64,000 nucleotides of DNA from Jiangella gansuensis DSM 44835 (GCF_000515395.1 NZ_KI911782.1:3842606-3906605), one strand, 5' to 3'; positions 26,406-34,380 are shown, counted from the stretch's first letter. Program-made: numbers and translations. The notes: a model not told the origin generated them from the letters alone.

Positions 26406-26972
26406 CTATTTTAGCTCTCCGTCCCAATTGAGTGCAGCTTGCTCTAGTGCGGCCTTCGCATTTCCGATGATCACGCGATAATCCTGGAAGTCCGCAATGA
26501 ACTTGGGTGATGTTTGCTTGAATGCAGCGAGGTTCATGTGATTCGTCATTCGAATGAATTGCTCTTGCAGCGCATCCAGCGCGGGCCGCGCCGCAGGATT
26601 GCGGACGGAGAGACGCGCCCGAGTTAGCGAAGCCCAAAATGCATCGCCATCTTGGAGAAATTCTCGCTGGCGTTCGCTGTCTAGTTGCCGCCCGTTCTGG
26701 GCTGCCTCGTAGGCCAAGGAGAGGTTAGCGACCGCCGAGGCCCACCGCGAGAGCGCGGTCAGCAGGTCGGCAATCACGTCTCGGTCGTGCTGAACTCGGG
26801 TGGCCTTCTCGGACTCTCGTAAGCGACGGTCTTCCTTTCTTGTCGTCCAGACATGCTGTAGGAAGGACCCAAGCCATACAAGAAGACCGCCGACGACGAC
26901 CGGCGCCAAGTCTGTTGCCACCTCAGCGCCGGTCGTAGCTGATGCTGTTAAATGCGAGGTTTGGTCAATCAT
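26406..26972 (-). CDS. Hypothetical single-pass membrane protein
   Basis: 188 residues. One hydrophobic helix near residues 22-42 (LAPVVVGGLLVWLGSFLQHV) is followed by a charged, mostly helical cytoplasmic part (RKEDRRLRESEKATRVQHDR, RDVIADLLTALSRWASAV). No family recognised. It is convergent with the PIN-RIS-ACT gene (44 bases apart) and lies 51 bases after the next upstream membrane-protein gene, so the two membrane genes form one operon. Confidence 0.7.
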   Translation of the reverse strand: MIDQTSHLTASATTGAEVATDLAPVVVGGLLVWLGSFLQHVWTTRKEDRRLRESEKATRVQHDRDVIADLLTALSRWASAVANLSLAYEAAQNGRQLDSERQREFLQDGDAFWASLTRARLSVRNPAARPALDALQEQFIRMTNHMNLAAFKQTSPKFIADFQDYRVIIGNAKAALEQAALNWDGELK

Positions 26973-27023
26973 TACAGCCCGTTCGCAGTTTCGTCCGAGG
27001 GTAAGGGGGTTCCCTGATCCGTC

Positions 27024-27689
27024 TTACTGATCCCGCTCCTGATCGCCAGCCCGCATCGCTGGTGGTTGCACTTCATCTCTGAATGGTTCGTAGGGAGCAT
27101 CCGGTGATTCTGGCTCCCACGTCCAGGCGTAGAATCGGTCGACTAAGCTAGGAGGCCTATTCTCCTTGCGCTTTTCGAGCTTGACCCCCCAGAGATACAG
27201 CCGGACCATGGCTTTTCGAAGCGGCGGGATCGTTGATGTCATCATCCACCGATGCGCGCGCTTGCGATGCATAACAAGCTCGAACCCGAGCACCCAGCCC
27301 AGGGCTACGACGCCAATGACGTAGGTCCAAAAGACCCCTGTGTGACCGAACAGGTTGTCTCCGGGATCGATCCAAGTTCCGAGGGCGGCGGTAAGCACGG
27401 CTATTATGCCGGCCCCCACGGCCAACTTGAAGGCGCTAAGGAGTGCCCGGGGTCGCCGTTTACGTAATCGGACGTGCGCGGCTAGTTCCTCTGCAAGCTC
27501 GTCGATGACACCTGTAAGTCGATCCTTCGTGCCGCTGGCACGAACTTCCTCACGAGTCTTGACCAAGCCGTCAATCTGGCGGCGCAGCCGAGCGGGTTTC
27601 GTTAGCTCGAGCAGGGCGGTCACCAGCCCTGCAGCACCAGCCGTGCCGACGGCGGCCGCGCCGATAGCTACGAGTAGTTCCCAGGTCAT
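27024..27689 (-). CDS. Hypothetical multi-pass membrane protein
   Basis: 221 residues with three predicted membrane segments: near 4-27 (LLVAIGAAAVGTAGAAGLV), near 86-106 (FKLAVGAGIIAVLTAALG) and near 117-138 (VFWTYVIGVVALGWVLGFEL). A charged coiled loop lies between the first and second (ELTKPARLRRQIDGLVKT). The C-terminal third is soluble. No family recognised. It precedes the 26,406 gene in the same direction; both are cargo of the AICE. Confidence 0.7.
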   Translation of the reverse strand: MTWELLVAIGAAAVGTAGAAGLVTALLELTKPARLRRQIDGLVKTREEVRASGTKDRLTGVIDELAEELAAHVRLRKRRPRALLSAFKLAVGAGIIAVLTAALGTWIDPGDNLFGHTGVFWTYVIGVVALGWVLGFELVMHRKRAHRWMMTSTIPPLRKAMVRLYLWGVKLEKRKENRPPSLVDRFYAWTWEPESPDAPYEPFRDEVQPPAMRAGDQERDQ

Positions 27690-27766
27690 TCGCGGACTGT
27701 ACTGGACCAGGCGGACTTATCCCGCCCTACTTGCGATCATCGAACGCGTGTTCGAGACTAGGCTGC

Positions 27767-28162
27767 ATGGCACCTGGACGTAGAGCAGATCCTGACCGGC
27801 TCTTGGCGGCTCAGCTCAACGCAACGGCAACGAGGCTGGCCTTCGCTGGGGCGACGCCGCCCGACGCTGCATCCGAGCTGCGTGCGGTCGCCGGTGGCCG
27901 CTTCGACCTGATCGCCCAGGAGGCTGGGAAGATGGCCGGCATCTGGTCGGTGAAAGCGCGGTACGACGGCGGAGCGGCACTGATAGGTGCGGGGTTCCTG
28001 GTCATGGCGCTCGGGGCAGACTCGGGGGAGGACCTCGACCTGGTGCACTGGGTCGACGAAGGCCGGTTCGCTGCCGAGCGGTCCATCCGCGAGGCGGAGA
28101 GCCTGGCGAGGTTCCACGAGCATCGTCGTGGTTTAGCTGAGGGTCGAGGAGATTTCGGGTAG
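27767..28162 (+). CDS. Hypothetical protein
   Basis: 131 residues from ATG 27767 (MAPGRRADPDRLLAAQL); an in-frame extension to 27,731 is less likely. A helical N-terminal half (AASELRAVAGGRFDLIAQEAG) precedes a short hydrophobic stretch (GGAALIGAGFLVMALG) and an acidic/basic tail. It ends 28 bases before the antitoxin gene and could be co-transcribed with the toxin-antitoxin pair. Function unknown. Confidence 0.6.
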   Translation: MAPGRRADPDRLLAAQLNATATRLAFAGATPPDAASELRAVAGGRFDLIAQEAGKMAGIWSVKARYDGGAALIGAGFLVMALGADSGEDLDLVHWVDEGRFAAERSIREAESLARFHEHRRGLAEGRGDFG

Positions 28163-28190
28163 TCCGTATGGCGGATGATAGGATGGCTGT

Positions 28191-28409
28191 ATGGCGAAGG
28201 AGAAGGTAACGGTGACCATGTCGGGGCAGGTGCTTGCCAACCTCGACGCCGACGCGCGCAGCTCCGGCCTGAACCGGTCGGAGTACGTCGAGCGGATCGC
28301 CCGTGAGGCGCACTATCGGAGGCTGCTCGATCAGGTCGAGGGGCCGGCGTGGACCACCGCCGAAGAGGACCGGGCGCGTGACGTACTGCGGTGGCAGGCT
28401 GAGGCGTGA
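28191..28409 (+). CDS. Ribbon-helix-helix (CopG-like) antitoxin
   Basis: 72 residues. The short beta strand KVTVTMSGQVLANLD and the helix pair around SSGLNRSEYVERIAREAHYR form a ribbon-helix-helix DNA-binding domain. The acidic tail (TTAEEDRARDVLRWQAEA) is of the kind that wraps a toxin. The stop overlaps the toxin start (ATGA, 28,406-28,409). It should repress its own promoter and neutralise the MazF-like partner. Confidence 0.82.
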   Translation: MAKEKVTVTMSGQVLANLDADARSSGLNRSEYVERIAREAHYRRLLDQVEGPAWTTAEEDRARDVLRWQAEA

Positions 28410-28687
28410 ACCCCGGCGACCTGTGGCGCTTGGAGGATGGCACGACCCGCCTCGTCCTGTCGCATGCTACCTACAACGCCTCCAGAGCCAACACGGTCGT
28501 GACGTGCGCCGTGGTTCCTGAGTCGAACTCGTTTCAGCCATTTGCCGTGATGACAGACGGCGGCATCGTTCTACCGGATCGGCTTCTGGCGCACCCGCGG
28601 AACTGGCTCACAGACAAGCGTGGTGAGTTGACTGATTACGAGCTGGCCACCGTGCGCGAGCACCTGTCGTTCCTGCTCGGGACTTGA
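28406..28687 (+). CDS. MazF/PemK-like toxin
   Basis: 93 residues. MNPGDLWRLEDGTTRLVLSH is a PemK/MazF opening (xPGDLW followed by a strand rich in V/L). TVVTCAVVPE and GIVLPDRLLAHPRNWL fit the second half of the SH3-like barrel. MazF proteins cut mRNA or tRNA at specific sites. Gene order and 4-base overlap with a CopG-like gene support a type II toxin-antitoxin pair, which would stabilise the integrated element. Confidence 0.78.
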   Translation: MNPGDLWRLEDGTTRLVLSHATYNASRANTVVTCAVVPESNSFQPFAVMTDGGIVLPDRLLAHPRNWLTDKRGELTDYELATVREHLSFLLGT

Positions 28688-28924
28688 TGTGAGTGGCGCG
28701 CCGTCAGTCGCCGCGGAGGGCGTCTCCGAGGTTGCATAGTTGGCCCCTCGTTGCCAGCGCCAGCCCGGTCGCGATCGACAGCGTCTCCGCCTGCTCTCAC
28801 CGGCGCTGTTGAGTTCCATCAGGGGCTGCGCAACGAACGGCGCGGGTGCACGCGCTAGCAGTCACGTGCGGGGCGCCACGTCAAGCCAGCGACGCCGAGG
28901 GTGATATCGAGTAGATTCCGCGCC

Positions 28925-29998
28925 ATGAAGACCACCCTCAGGACGATCGCGGCGGCGGTCCCTGTCGCGATCGTGGGCCTTGGTGCGTTGTGGCTCGTGC
29001 TGGGGCCGCTGGCAAATGCACTTACGGCAACCCGTGGTTTGACGCCATCCGAGAGCGTGGCCGCCCTTGCTGATACGCGTCAGGCGATTCTGACCGGATT
29101 AGGTGGCCTCGGCCTACTCATAGGCGTCGCGTTCACGGCGCGGACATACCTGCTCAATCGTCGGGCTCAATTGACGGATCGTCTGGCCAGGAGTGTCGAG
29201 CAACTGGCGTCAGGGCAATTGGCCGTTCGGTTGGGCGGTGTCTACGCCCTCGAGCAATTGATGCGGGAATCTAAACAGGAGCATGAGGCCGCTGTAGACG
29301 TCCTTGCTGCCTTTGTGCGCGAGAATGCTAGCTATCGGAATGTCTCGGCGGGTGGGTCGGAAGCGCCTGTGATGCAGCAGGAGGAGTCCCAAGAGCCAGA
29401 AATCTCGCGTCTCCCTACTGACGTCCAGTCCGTACTTACGGTTCTAGGTCGTCGACCAGTCCGCCATGAGAGCCACAGGCTTGACCTAGCTGAGACTGAT
29501 TTGAGGGGAGCGGATCTGCGGGGAGCCCGCTTCGACCGTGCAGATCTGAGCGAGGCATTGCTGAACGGATCGGATCTGTCGAAGAGTTCGCTCGTCGGCG
29601 CATTGCTGAATTTCGCTCAATTGGTGGCGGCGGAAATAACTGACGCCGACATGAGTGATGCCTCGCTTCGTGGGGCAAAGTTCCAGGAAGCGCGGATGAC
29701 TGGTGTTGTATTACGCGGCGCCGATCCGTTCAAGGCGAGGTTCAGCGGCGCGACGTTGGAAGGTGTTGATCTTCGCAAATCCTCGATCGACCGTGCGTAC
29801 CTGATGGGTGCAAATCTGCGCCGAGCTAATCTCCGAGATGAACATCTCTATGCCAACCGACTTGAGGGTGTGCAACTAGAAGGGGCCGACCTGCGAGGCA
29901 CACAGATCGAAGGTGATGAGGACGTCTCGCCTCAACTGGCCGAGCGACTTCGCCGCGCACGTACCGACACGTCTACTCGGCTGCCGCCAGGGATGTGA
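28925..29998 (+). CDS. Pentapeptide-repeat membrane protein
   Basis: 357 residues from ATG 28925 (GTG 28901 also possible). There are two membrane helices near 11-32 and 57-77. A conserved cytoplasmic module follows (LARSVEQLASGQLAVRLGGV and YALEQLMRES). From about residue 187 come A(D/N)LxG pentapeptide repeats (LDLAETDLRGADLRGARFDR, ADLSEALLNGSDL, GVQLEGADLRGTQ) that form a right-handed quadrilateral helix. This two-helix plus pentapeptide build is widespread and uncharacterised in actinomycetes and is frequent in accessory DNA. A role in membrane-linked signalling or defence is possible. Confidence 0.85.
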   Translation: MKTTLRTIAAAVPVAIVGLGALWLVLGPLANALTATRGLTPSESVAALADTRQAILTGLGGLGLLIGVAFTARTYLLNRRAQLTDRLARSVEQLASGQLAVRLGGVYALEQLMRESKQEHEAAVDVLAAFVRENASYRNVSAGGSEAPVMQQEESQEPEISRLPTDVQSVLTVLGRRPVRHESHRLDLAETDLRGADLRGARFDRADLSEALLNGSDLSKSSLVGALLNFAQLVAAEITDADMSDASLRGAKFQEARMTGVVLRGADPFKARFSGATLEGVDLRKSSIDRAYLMGANLRRANLRDEHLYANRLEGVQLEGADLRGTQIEGDEDVSPQLAERLRRARTDTSTRLPPGM

Positions 29999-30033
29999 TT
30001 TCCGGGACCGTTTTGCACCTCAAAGCCATTAGA

Positions 30034-30561
30034 TTAGACAGGCCGGCCAAATTCTGCGTAGACCTGGCGGCCGATCTTGAGCGCGTTTTGTGCGGAACTC
30101 AGGCGCCTAGCCATTGATGGGCGCATGCGGGGGCGAGCTGAGTCGAGCGTCATAAACTCCCAGTCGCGTGCCTCCGCATTATCTATGCGGATGCGCTGGA
30201 CGGCCTCGGTGTCGAGGATTCCGCCGTCAAAGATGAACATCACGCCGTCATGCCATGGTCCGCTCTGCGGGATCCAATCGACCACAAGTGTATTCGTGAT
30301 CTTGATGTCGAGCCCTATCTCTTCAAGAATCTCTCGTTCGCAAGCTTGTCGTGGAGACTCGTTCGGGTCGGCAATGCCACCTGGGATTTCCAACGTCGGC
30401 TTGTAGATCGGCTTAATGAAGAGGATCAGCCCCTCCTCATTTCGAATCAGCGCGCCGCCGGCAACCGTCTTGCGCGGGATCCTGTCGGCTATGCCTGGGT
30501 TGAACTCCTTTTCGGGCGCACCGTCCGCCCTCACGTCCTCTTCGAGGCTCACCCTGGTCAT
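30034..30561 (-). CDS. NUDIX hydrolase, possibly Pif-like AICE immunity factor
   Basis: 175 residues. The Nudix box is complete: GGIADPNESPRQACEREI continuing LEEIGL (Gx5Ex7REx2EExG). The gene follows the TPR regulator with ATGA overlap (30,558-30,561). In the Streptomyces element pSAM2 the immunity factor Pif carries a Nudix motif and blocks entry of a second copy. The same position in the regulatory arm of this element suggests, but does not prove, that role. Confidence 0.85.
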   Translation of the reverse strand: MTRVSLEEDVRADGAPEKEFNPGIADRIPRKTVAGGALIRNEEGLILFIKPIYKPTLEIPGGIADPNESPRQACEREILEEIGLDIKITNTLVVDWIPQSGPWHDGVMFIFDGGILDTEAVQRIRIDNAEARDWEFMTLDSARPRMRPSMARRLSSAQNALKIGRQVYAEFGRPV

Positions 30562-31907
30562 AATGCCTGCGATCCCTTCGTGCGTAGGTTTGCAATCTCA
30601 TTGAGCACGTCCTTTACGAGGGTAGCGGAAGAGTGCTCTTTCAACTCGTCCGCAAGTCGCCGCAGATGATGTTGCGCGCGTCGTGAGTCGAGCTGCGATA
30701 CGAGCGGCAAAATTTGCTGTGCCATGCTCGTCGCTTCATCGATGTCTCCGGAGCGAGCGGCGGCAATGCCCAGCTCAGCCCCGGCATAGATCCGACGGCG
30801 TGGATGGCGGGACGAGGCGTCCCAGACGCGCCGCATGAGCCGCCTAGCCTTGCTAGTGTCGCCGAGCTGTAGCCAGGTCGTTCCTGCGTGGCTAGAGAAG
30901 ATCACGTCATCCCAGTGCGCTGCCCATGTGCGTAGAGGCTTTTGCGAGCGACGCTCGAACGCGTTCTCAGCCCGTGTGAGCGCCGCCGCGCCTTCATGTG
31001 CATCTCCTAGGTGTGCGAGCGCCCTGGCCGACAACAGCTCGCCCTCGGCCACTACCTGCAACTCCTGAGCGGAGTTAGCGACCTCGGTCGCCGTTCGTGC
31101 GATTCGGAGCGCATCGCGGGGATGCCCCAGGAACATCGCTTGGTGGGTCAGGCTGGTCATCAGATAAGCGGCTAGCGCGTCGTCCCCGGCTTCCCTCGTC
31201 AGCCGCAAGGCGTGTGTGAAGTACGCCTGTGCGGTGCCGTGCTCGCCTGCGTCATACGCCATCCAGCCGACAACCTCGCACAGCTCCGCGACCGCTGAGA
31301 ACAACTCGGCGTGAACGCCGGCCTCCTGGTGCGCAGCCAACATTGGCATGGCCACGTCGTGAAGGAAGCTTGTGGCCGTTTGTCGGCAGCCAGGACCGCC
31401 CATCGTGCGCTCGAGGGCGTCGAGTGCCTGCGTTGTTGCCCGGATGTGCTCAACGTCCTGTGCGCCGACGGACAGGTTGCGGGGGTCGGCGAGTCTCGGC
31501 GTAGAGATCCAGTCCAGAACCGCGGCCGCCAGACTGCTCGGCTCGTAAGCCAGTTCAGGTCCATCGGTTGCGGCATCATCGAGCGCTGAGAGTGTGTCGG
31601 CAAGTTGGAGTCGGTATCCGACGACTGCGTGGCGCGCCGGGGGCTCGGCGTCGGCGGAACTGGTCAACTCCCGGAGCCGCGCCACCACGGGTTCTGGCGC
31701 GGCTTGGAGCGCGTCGTTCAACGCTTGTTGCGTTCCCGGCCGCAGGCGCATGTCTGGCCGTCGCTTCCAGAGGTAGAGCGACCTTGGCGCGATGCGAAGG
31801 ATGTCCTGGGCGAACCTCTCGTCGGTCATGAGCGGATCGTGGTCACGGAAGGCCGCCTGGAAGGCAAGCACGCGTTCCGGAGTCCAGATCATCCGCTCAT
31901 CCGTCAT
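30558..31907 (-). CDS. HTH-TPR regulatory protein
   Basis: 449 residues from ATG 31907 (AGGGG seven bases upstream; upstream in-frame codons to 31,931 are less likely). The N-terminal 80 residues (WTPERVLAFQAAFRDHDPLM ... ILRIAPRSLYLWKRRP) look like a helix-turn-helix/XRE variant. The rest is tetratricopeptide-like helices (GMAYDAGEHGTAQAYFTHAL-type, TSLTHQAMFLGHPRDALRIA, GELLSARALAHLGDAHEGAA). This class is common in actinomycete mobile elements and pairs with NUDIX genes. It probably senses a peptide or cell state to control transfer. Confidence 0.78.
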   Translation of the reverse strand: MTDERMIWTPERVLAFQAAFRDHDPLMTDERFAQDILRIAPRSLYLWKRRPDMRLRPGTQQALNDALQAAPEPVVARLRELTSSADAEPPARHAVVGYRLQLADTLSALDDAATDGPELAYEPSSLAAAVLDWISTPRLADPRNLSVGAQDVEHIRATTQALDALERTMGGPGCRQTATSFLHDVAMPMLAAHQEAGVHAELFSAVAELCEVVGWMAYDAGEHGTAQAYFTHALRLTREAGDDALAAYLMTSLTHQAMFLGHPRDALRIARTATEVANSAQELQVVAEGELLSARALAHLGDAHEGAAALTRAENAFERRSQKPLRTWAAHWDDVIFSSHAGTTWLQLGDTSKARRLMRRVWDASSRHPRRRIYAGAELGIAAARSGDIDEATSMAQQILPLVSQLDSRRAQHHLRRLADELKEHSSATLVKDVLNEIANLRTKGSQAL

Positions 31908-31956
31908 CGCGGCCCCTGCCACCGATCGCAATTGCAGGGGAGTTGCAGGTCAAGAT

Positions 31957-32319
31957 TCATGGTTCGCGCTCGCTAGCGTGCGTTGACTTGCCGACATGAG
32001 CTTCAACGTGAGCGAGCCGCTCAGTCAGTTCCTCGACGGTCGAGCGGAGCGAGTCGATCTGCTCCTGCACGGGCGGCGTCGTGTCGTCTGGCGTGGCCGT
32101 AACGATCGCTCGTACGCCTGCACGCGACGCGATGAGTCCATCGTTCCTGAGCACATCCAATGCTCGCTTGACGGTCATGTGCGACACGCCGTGGTCGTCA
32201 GCGAGCTGCTGGATGGACGGCAGGTGCGAGCCCACTGCGTACTCACCTGTGGCTATCGCTTGTCGAACCGTGTTTGCGACCTGCTCGTAGCCGGTGCGCG
32301 CGCCGTCGCTGAGGCTCAT
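31957..32319 (-). CDS. GntR-family repressor (KorSA-like)
   Basis: 120 residues. YEQVANTVRQAIATGEYAVG then SHLPSIQQLADDHGVSHMTV and KRALDVLRNDGLI form the GntR winged helix. The C-terminal part is only a short coiled coil (QEQIDSLRSTVEELTERLAH) instead of a large ligand domain, as in AICE Kor proteins. It is divergent from the Pra-like gene, with GCTAGC-rich repeats between them. It should keep transfer and replication genes silent. Confidence 0.88.
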   Translation of the reverse strand: MSLSDGARTGYEQVANTVRQAIATGEYAVGSHLPSIQQLADDHGVSHMTVKRALDVLRNDGLIASRAGVRAIVTATPDDTTPPVQEQIDSLRSTVEELTERLAHVEAHVGKSTHASEREP

Positions 32320-32334
32320 GACCCAAGGGTAGCT

Positions 32335-32400
32335 GAGATGTCTAGCTACCTCTTGACAAAGCTAGCTAGCTACTTAAAGCTAGCTAGATATCGAGGCTAG
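32335..32400 (+). promoter_or_regulatory. Divergent promoter/operator with GCTAGCTAG repeats
   Basis: Between the GntR and Pra-like genes the sequence repeats the core CTAGCTA: TCTAGCTAC at 32,341, GCTAGCTAGCTAC at 32,361 and GCTAGCTAG at about 32,379. A TTGACA -35 box (32,353-32,358) lies among them, so bound repressor would cover the promoter. It is read as the operator of the adjacent GntR protein. Confidence 0.6.
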
Positions 32401-32426
32401 GGGCCTCACGGAGAAAGGAGAAGGTC

Positions 32427-32840
32427 ATGGCGACCTACGCAGTGGAGAGCACCCGTCAGGCGATGACCGCGACGGGGATCGTGGAACCGGTGATGGCGTG
32501 GATCGATGGTCCCGACGGCAAGCGCCGTCCGAGCAAGGATTCCCAGGATCACGACGCGAAGCCGGAGGACGGCGGCACCGGCTGGCCGCTCTGGGGCGTC
32601 GAGGTTATGTACATCACTGAGTCGTTCGGCCGGCAGAGCACCGCCACCGCGAAGGTGACGGTCTCCGCGCCGGACATGCCGGTGATCCAGCCCCTAACGC
32701 CGATCACCTTCAAGGGCCTCACGGTGGACTGCGGTACGACGCGCTCCGGTGGGTTCTTCGAGCGGTGGCGTGCCCGTGAGCTGGACAAGATCCAGCGCGG
32801 TCAGGCACCGAAGGTCGACCAGCACGACAAGGCGGCCTGA
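32427..32840 (+). CDS. Pra-like AICE activator family protein (tentative)
   Basis: 137 residues with a good ribosome site (GAAAGGAG). The plan VEPVMAWIDGPDGKRRPSKD ... GWPLWGVEVMYI ... TVSAPDMPVIQPLTPITFKG LTVD follows AICE proteins annotated as activators of replication, integration and excision (Pra), which have EPVMD, RPSKD, LWxVxVMD and a PVxFxGLTV strand. It sits first in the plus-strand operon behind the GntR operator, as expected for a switch gene. The assignment rests on remembered family layout. Confidence 0.6.
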   Translation: MATYAVESTRQAMTATGIVEPVMAWIDGPDGKRRPSKDSQDHDAKPEDGGTGWPLWGVEVMYITESFGRQSTATAKVTVSAPDMPVIQPLTPITFKGLTVDCGTTRSGGFFERWRARELDKIQRGQAPKVDQHDKAA

Positions 32841-32845
32841 CCCTC

Positions 32846-33187
32846 ATGTCCGCGCCTCACGACACCACACCAGCAGAGCACCAGCGCTGGTGTGAGGACC
32901 AGGAACGCGGCCACACCGGCCCGTGTCGGCTCTACGGGGCCGCCGTGGTCGGGGACGGCGCGATCACCCTCGTGGAGGCCGAGGGAACAGCGGGCGACGG
33001 CGTTCGCCTGGTCCTGAGCCACATTCCGCGCCAGTCGGCTCCGCTGCTGGTCCAGCTCACCCCGATGAACGCGAAGCGGCTGGGGGAGGGCCTGACCAAG
33101 CTCGGCAGGGCCTTCGACGCGGGGCGCACGCCTCGCCGTCCCACCGGATCGGCGAAGGCCACGGGCGGCGCGACCGCCCCTCGATGA
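32846..33187 (+). CDS. AICE hypothetical protein
   Basis: 113 residues. It starts with a His/Cys-containing segment (HQRWCEDQERGHTGPCRLYG), then a beta-rich middle (VRLVLSHIPRQSAPLLVQLT) and a basic, disordered tail. It lies 5 bases after the Pra-like gene in the same operon. No family recognised. Confidence 0.65.
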   Translation: MSAPHDTTPAEHQRWCEDQERGHTGPCRLYGAAVVGDGAITLVEAEGTAGDGVRLVLSHIPRQSAPLLVQLTPMNAKRLGEGLTKLGRAFDAGRTPRRPTGSAKATGGATAPR

Positions 33188-33271
33188 GCACCGCCCAGGA
33201 GCCGGACTGGCATCCAAACCTTCGGCTCCTGGGCGGCTTCCAACCCACCCCCAAGGATGGAGGGGATCAGC

Positions 33272-33388
33272 ATGTTCAACCGTACTGCCCGCGCGACCTC
33301 GTGGGCATTCCCGCTGCTGCTTGCCGCGCTGCTTCTGGTGGCCGGCGTCGCCGGAACTGTCGTGTCGGCGATGGGTGCGTGGTCGTGA
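33272..33388 (+). CDS. Tiny membrane peptide (Spd-like)
   Basis: 38 residues: a basic start MFNRTARATSWAF and one long hydrophobic helix PLLLAALLLVAGVAGTVV. The ribosome site GGAGGGG lies 6 bases upstream. The stop TGA overlaps the next ATG (TGATG). Tiny hydrophobic Spd proteins aid plasmid spread in mycelia of Streptomyces; the match here is by size, place and hydrophobicity only. Confidence 0.55.
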   Translation: MFNRTARATSWAFPLLLAALLLVAGVAGTVVSAMGAWS

Positions 33389-33666
33389 TGACCGCCGCCG
33401 CTGCCAGGGCTGCCGCTGAGGCTGCCGCCCGCCAGGCCCCGTGCGACCCGGCCTCGTCTGGTCACTGCGGCGAGGGCCGACACGACCAGTGCGCCCACCG
33501 GATCGGTGGCCCGCAGGAGGACGGTGTCTGGTTCCCGGAGACCTACCTCATCGGTCCCGCCGGCCTGGTCCCCAACGGGCCGGTCGCCGTGGTGGAGCCG
33601 TCGCACGTGTGGCGCTGCTCGTGCACCTGCCACAGCGACCCGAACTCGGCGGGGTGGTTGTGGTGA
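33388..33666 (+). CDS. Cys-rich AICE hypothetical protein
   Basis: 92 residues. An Ala-rich helix is followed by APCDPASSGHCGEGRHDQCA and, near the end, VWRCSCTCHSDPNSAGWLW, giving up to seven Cys and several His for zinc. It overlaps both neighbours (TGATG before, GTGA after), so it is translationally coupled in the operon. Function unknown. Confidence 0.62.
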   Translation: MTAAAARAAAEAAARQAPCDPASSGHCGEGRHDQCAHRIGGPQEDGVWFPETYLIGPAGLVPNGPVAVVEPSHVWRCSCTCHSDPNSAGWLW

Positions 33667-33851
33667 ACGGCGACCCGGTCCTATTCTCCGCGCTCGCCCC
33701 TCCCGACAGTGCGACCGTCTACGGGTTCGCGTGCACGGTTTGCGGTCGCCATGCCGCCACCGAGCCCGACGCCGTCTGCGCGGCCTGCGCCAAGTCGGCC
33801 AACCCCACGAAGTCGTCGCGGCGTCGGGTGGTGAAGTCCCGTGCTCGGTGA
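33663..33851 (+). CDS. Small zinc-ribbon protein
   Basis: 62 residues from GTG 33663 in a GTGA overlap. Two CxxC knuckles (FACTVCGRHAATEPDAVCAA-C) are followed by a basic tail RRRVVKSRAR. It is a probable nucleic-acid-binding zinc ribbon of the AICE; no known name. Confidence 0.55.
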   Translation: MNGDPVLFSALAPPDSATVYGFACTVCGRHAATEPDAVCAACAKSANPTKSSRRRVVKSRAR

Positions 33852-34182
33852 CCTGACCCCGGATCAGGCGGACGGGCTGGCCTATGTGGTGTGCGGGGGG
33901 TCCTACCTGACCAGCCGGGCGCGAGACGTCCCCGTCGGCGTCTCCCACACCGGCTCGCAGGTGTTCGCCTGTGCCGGCCACTGCCGCCGCCCGGGCCAGG
34001 GGGGCAGAGTCGTGACGCGCCTGCCCGAGTTCGGCCCGCCCGCCGAGCGGGTGTTGCAGATGTGCGGCGAGTGCGGTGTCTACACCTCGCGCGACCGCGA
34101 CGAGAACCACTACGGCCCCGCCGACTATGACGGCCTGATCTGCCGGGAGTGCTGCACGCTCACCGGCACCGGGGAGTGGTGA
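33841..34182 (+). CDS. Cys-rich AICE hypothetical protein
   Basis: 113 residues from GTG 33841, overlapping the previous gene by 11 bases. It contains CGGSYL, CAGHCRRPGQ, MCGECGVYTSRDRDENHYG and ICRECC motifs, so one or two zinc ribbons are likely. It ends in a GTGA overlap with the next gene. Confidence 0.58.
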   Translation: MLGDLTPDQADGLAYVVCGGSYLTSRARDVPVGVSHTGSQVFACAGHCRRPGQGGRVVTRLPEFGPPAERVLQMCGECGVYTSRDRDENHYGPADYDGLICRECCTLTGTGEW

Positions 34183-34361
34183 ACGGCATGTATCGCGTCC
34201 TGTGCTGCGACTCCTGCTCCGCGTCCACCTTGGACACCGGCCAGGCCGGCGGCTGGTTCGTCTTCATCGACGCCGGATCCGTCGCCGGTAATGCCCGGTG
34301 CCCGGACTGTCTGCCCGACCAGTCCGAGCCGTGGTCCTTGCCGGACCCGTCGCGGCTCTGA
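34179..34361 (+). CDS. Small Cys-rich AICE protein
   Basis: 60 residues from GTG 34179 (ATG 34188 possible). VLCCDSCSASTLDTGQAGGW and ARCPDCLPDQ give two CxxC pairs, a single zinc ribbon. It lies in the chain of coupled small genes before traB. Function unknown. Confidence 0.5.
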   Translation: MNGMYRVLCCDSCSASTLDTGQAGGWFVFIDAGSVAGNARCPDCLPDQSEPWSLPDPSRL

Positions 34362-34380
34362 CCTCTTCGGAGAACCCCTG

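Noticed and set aside
33184-33387. An N-terminal extension of the 33,388 gene back to ATG 33,184
   Set aside because: It would overrun a 38-codon gene with a strong ribosome site and typical Spd-like hydrophobic helix, so the shorter form was chosen.
32932-34110. A 392-codon minus-strand frame across the small AICE genes
   Set aside because: Plus-strand frames have overlapping starts and stops, CxxC motifs and correct operon order; the minus frame has none of these.
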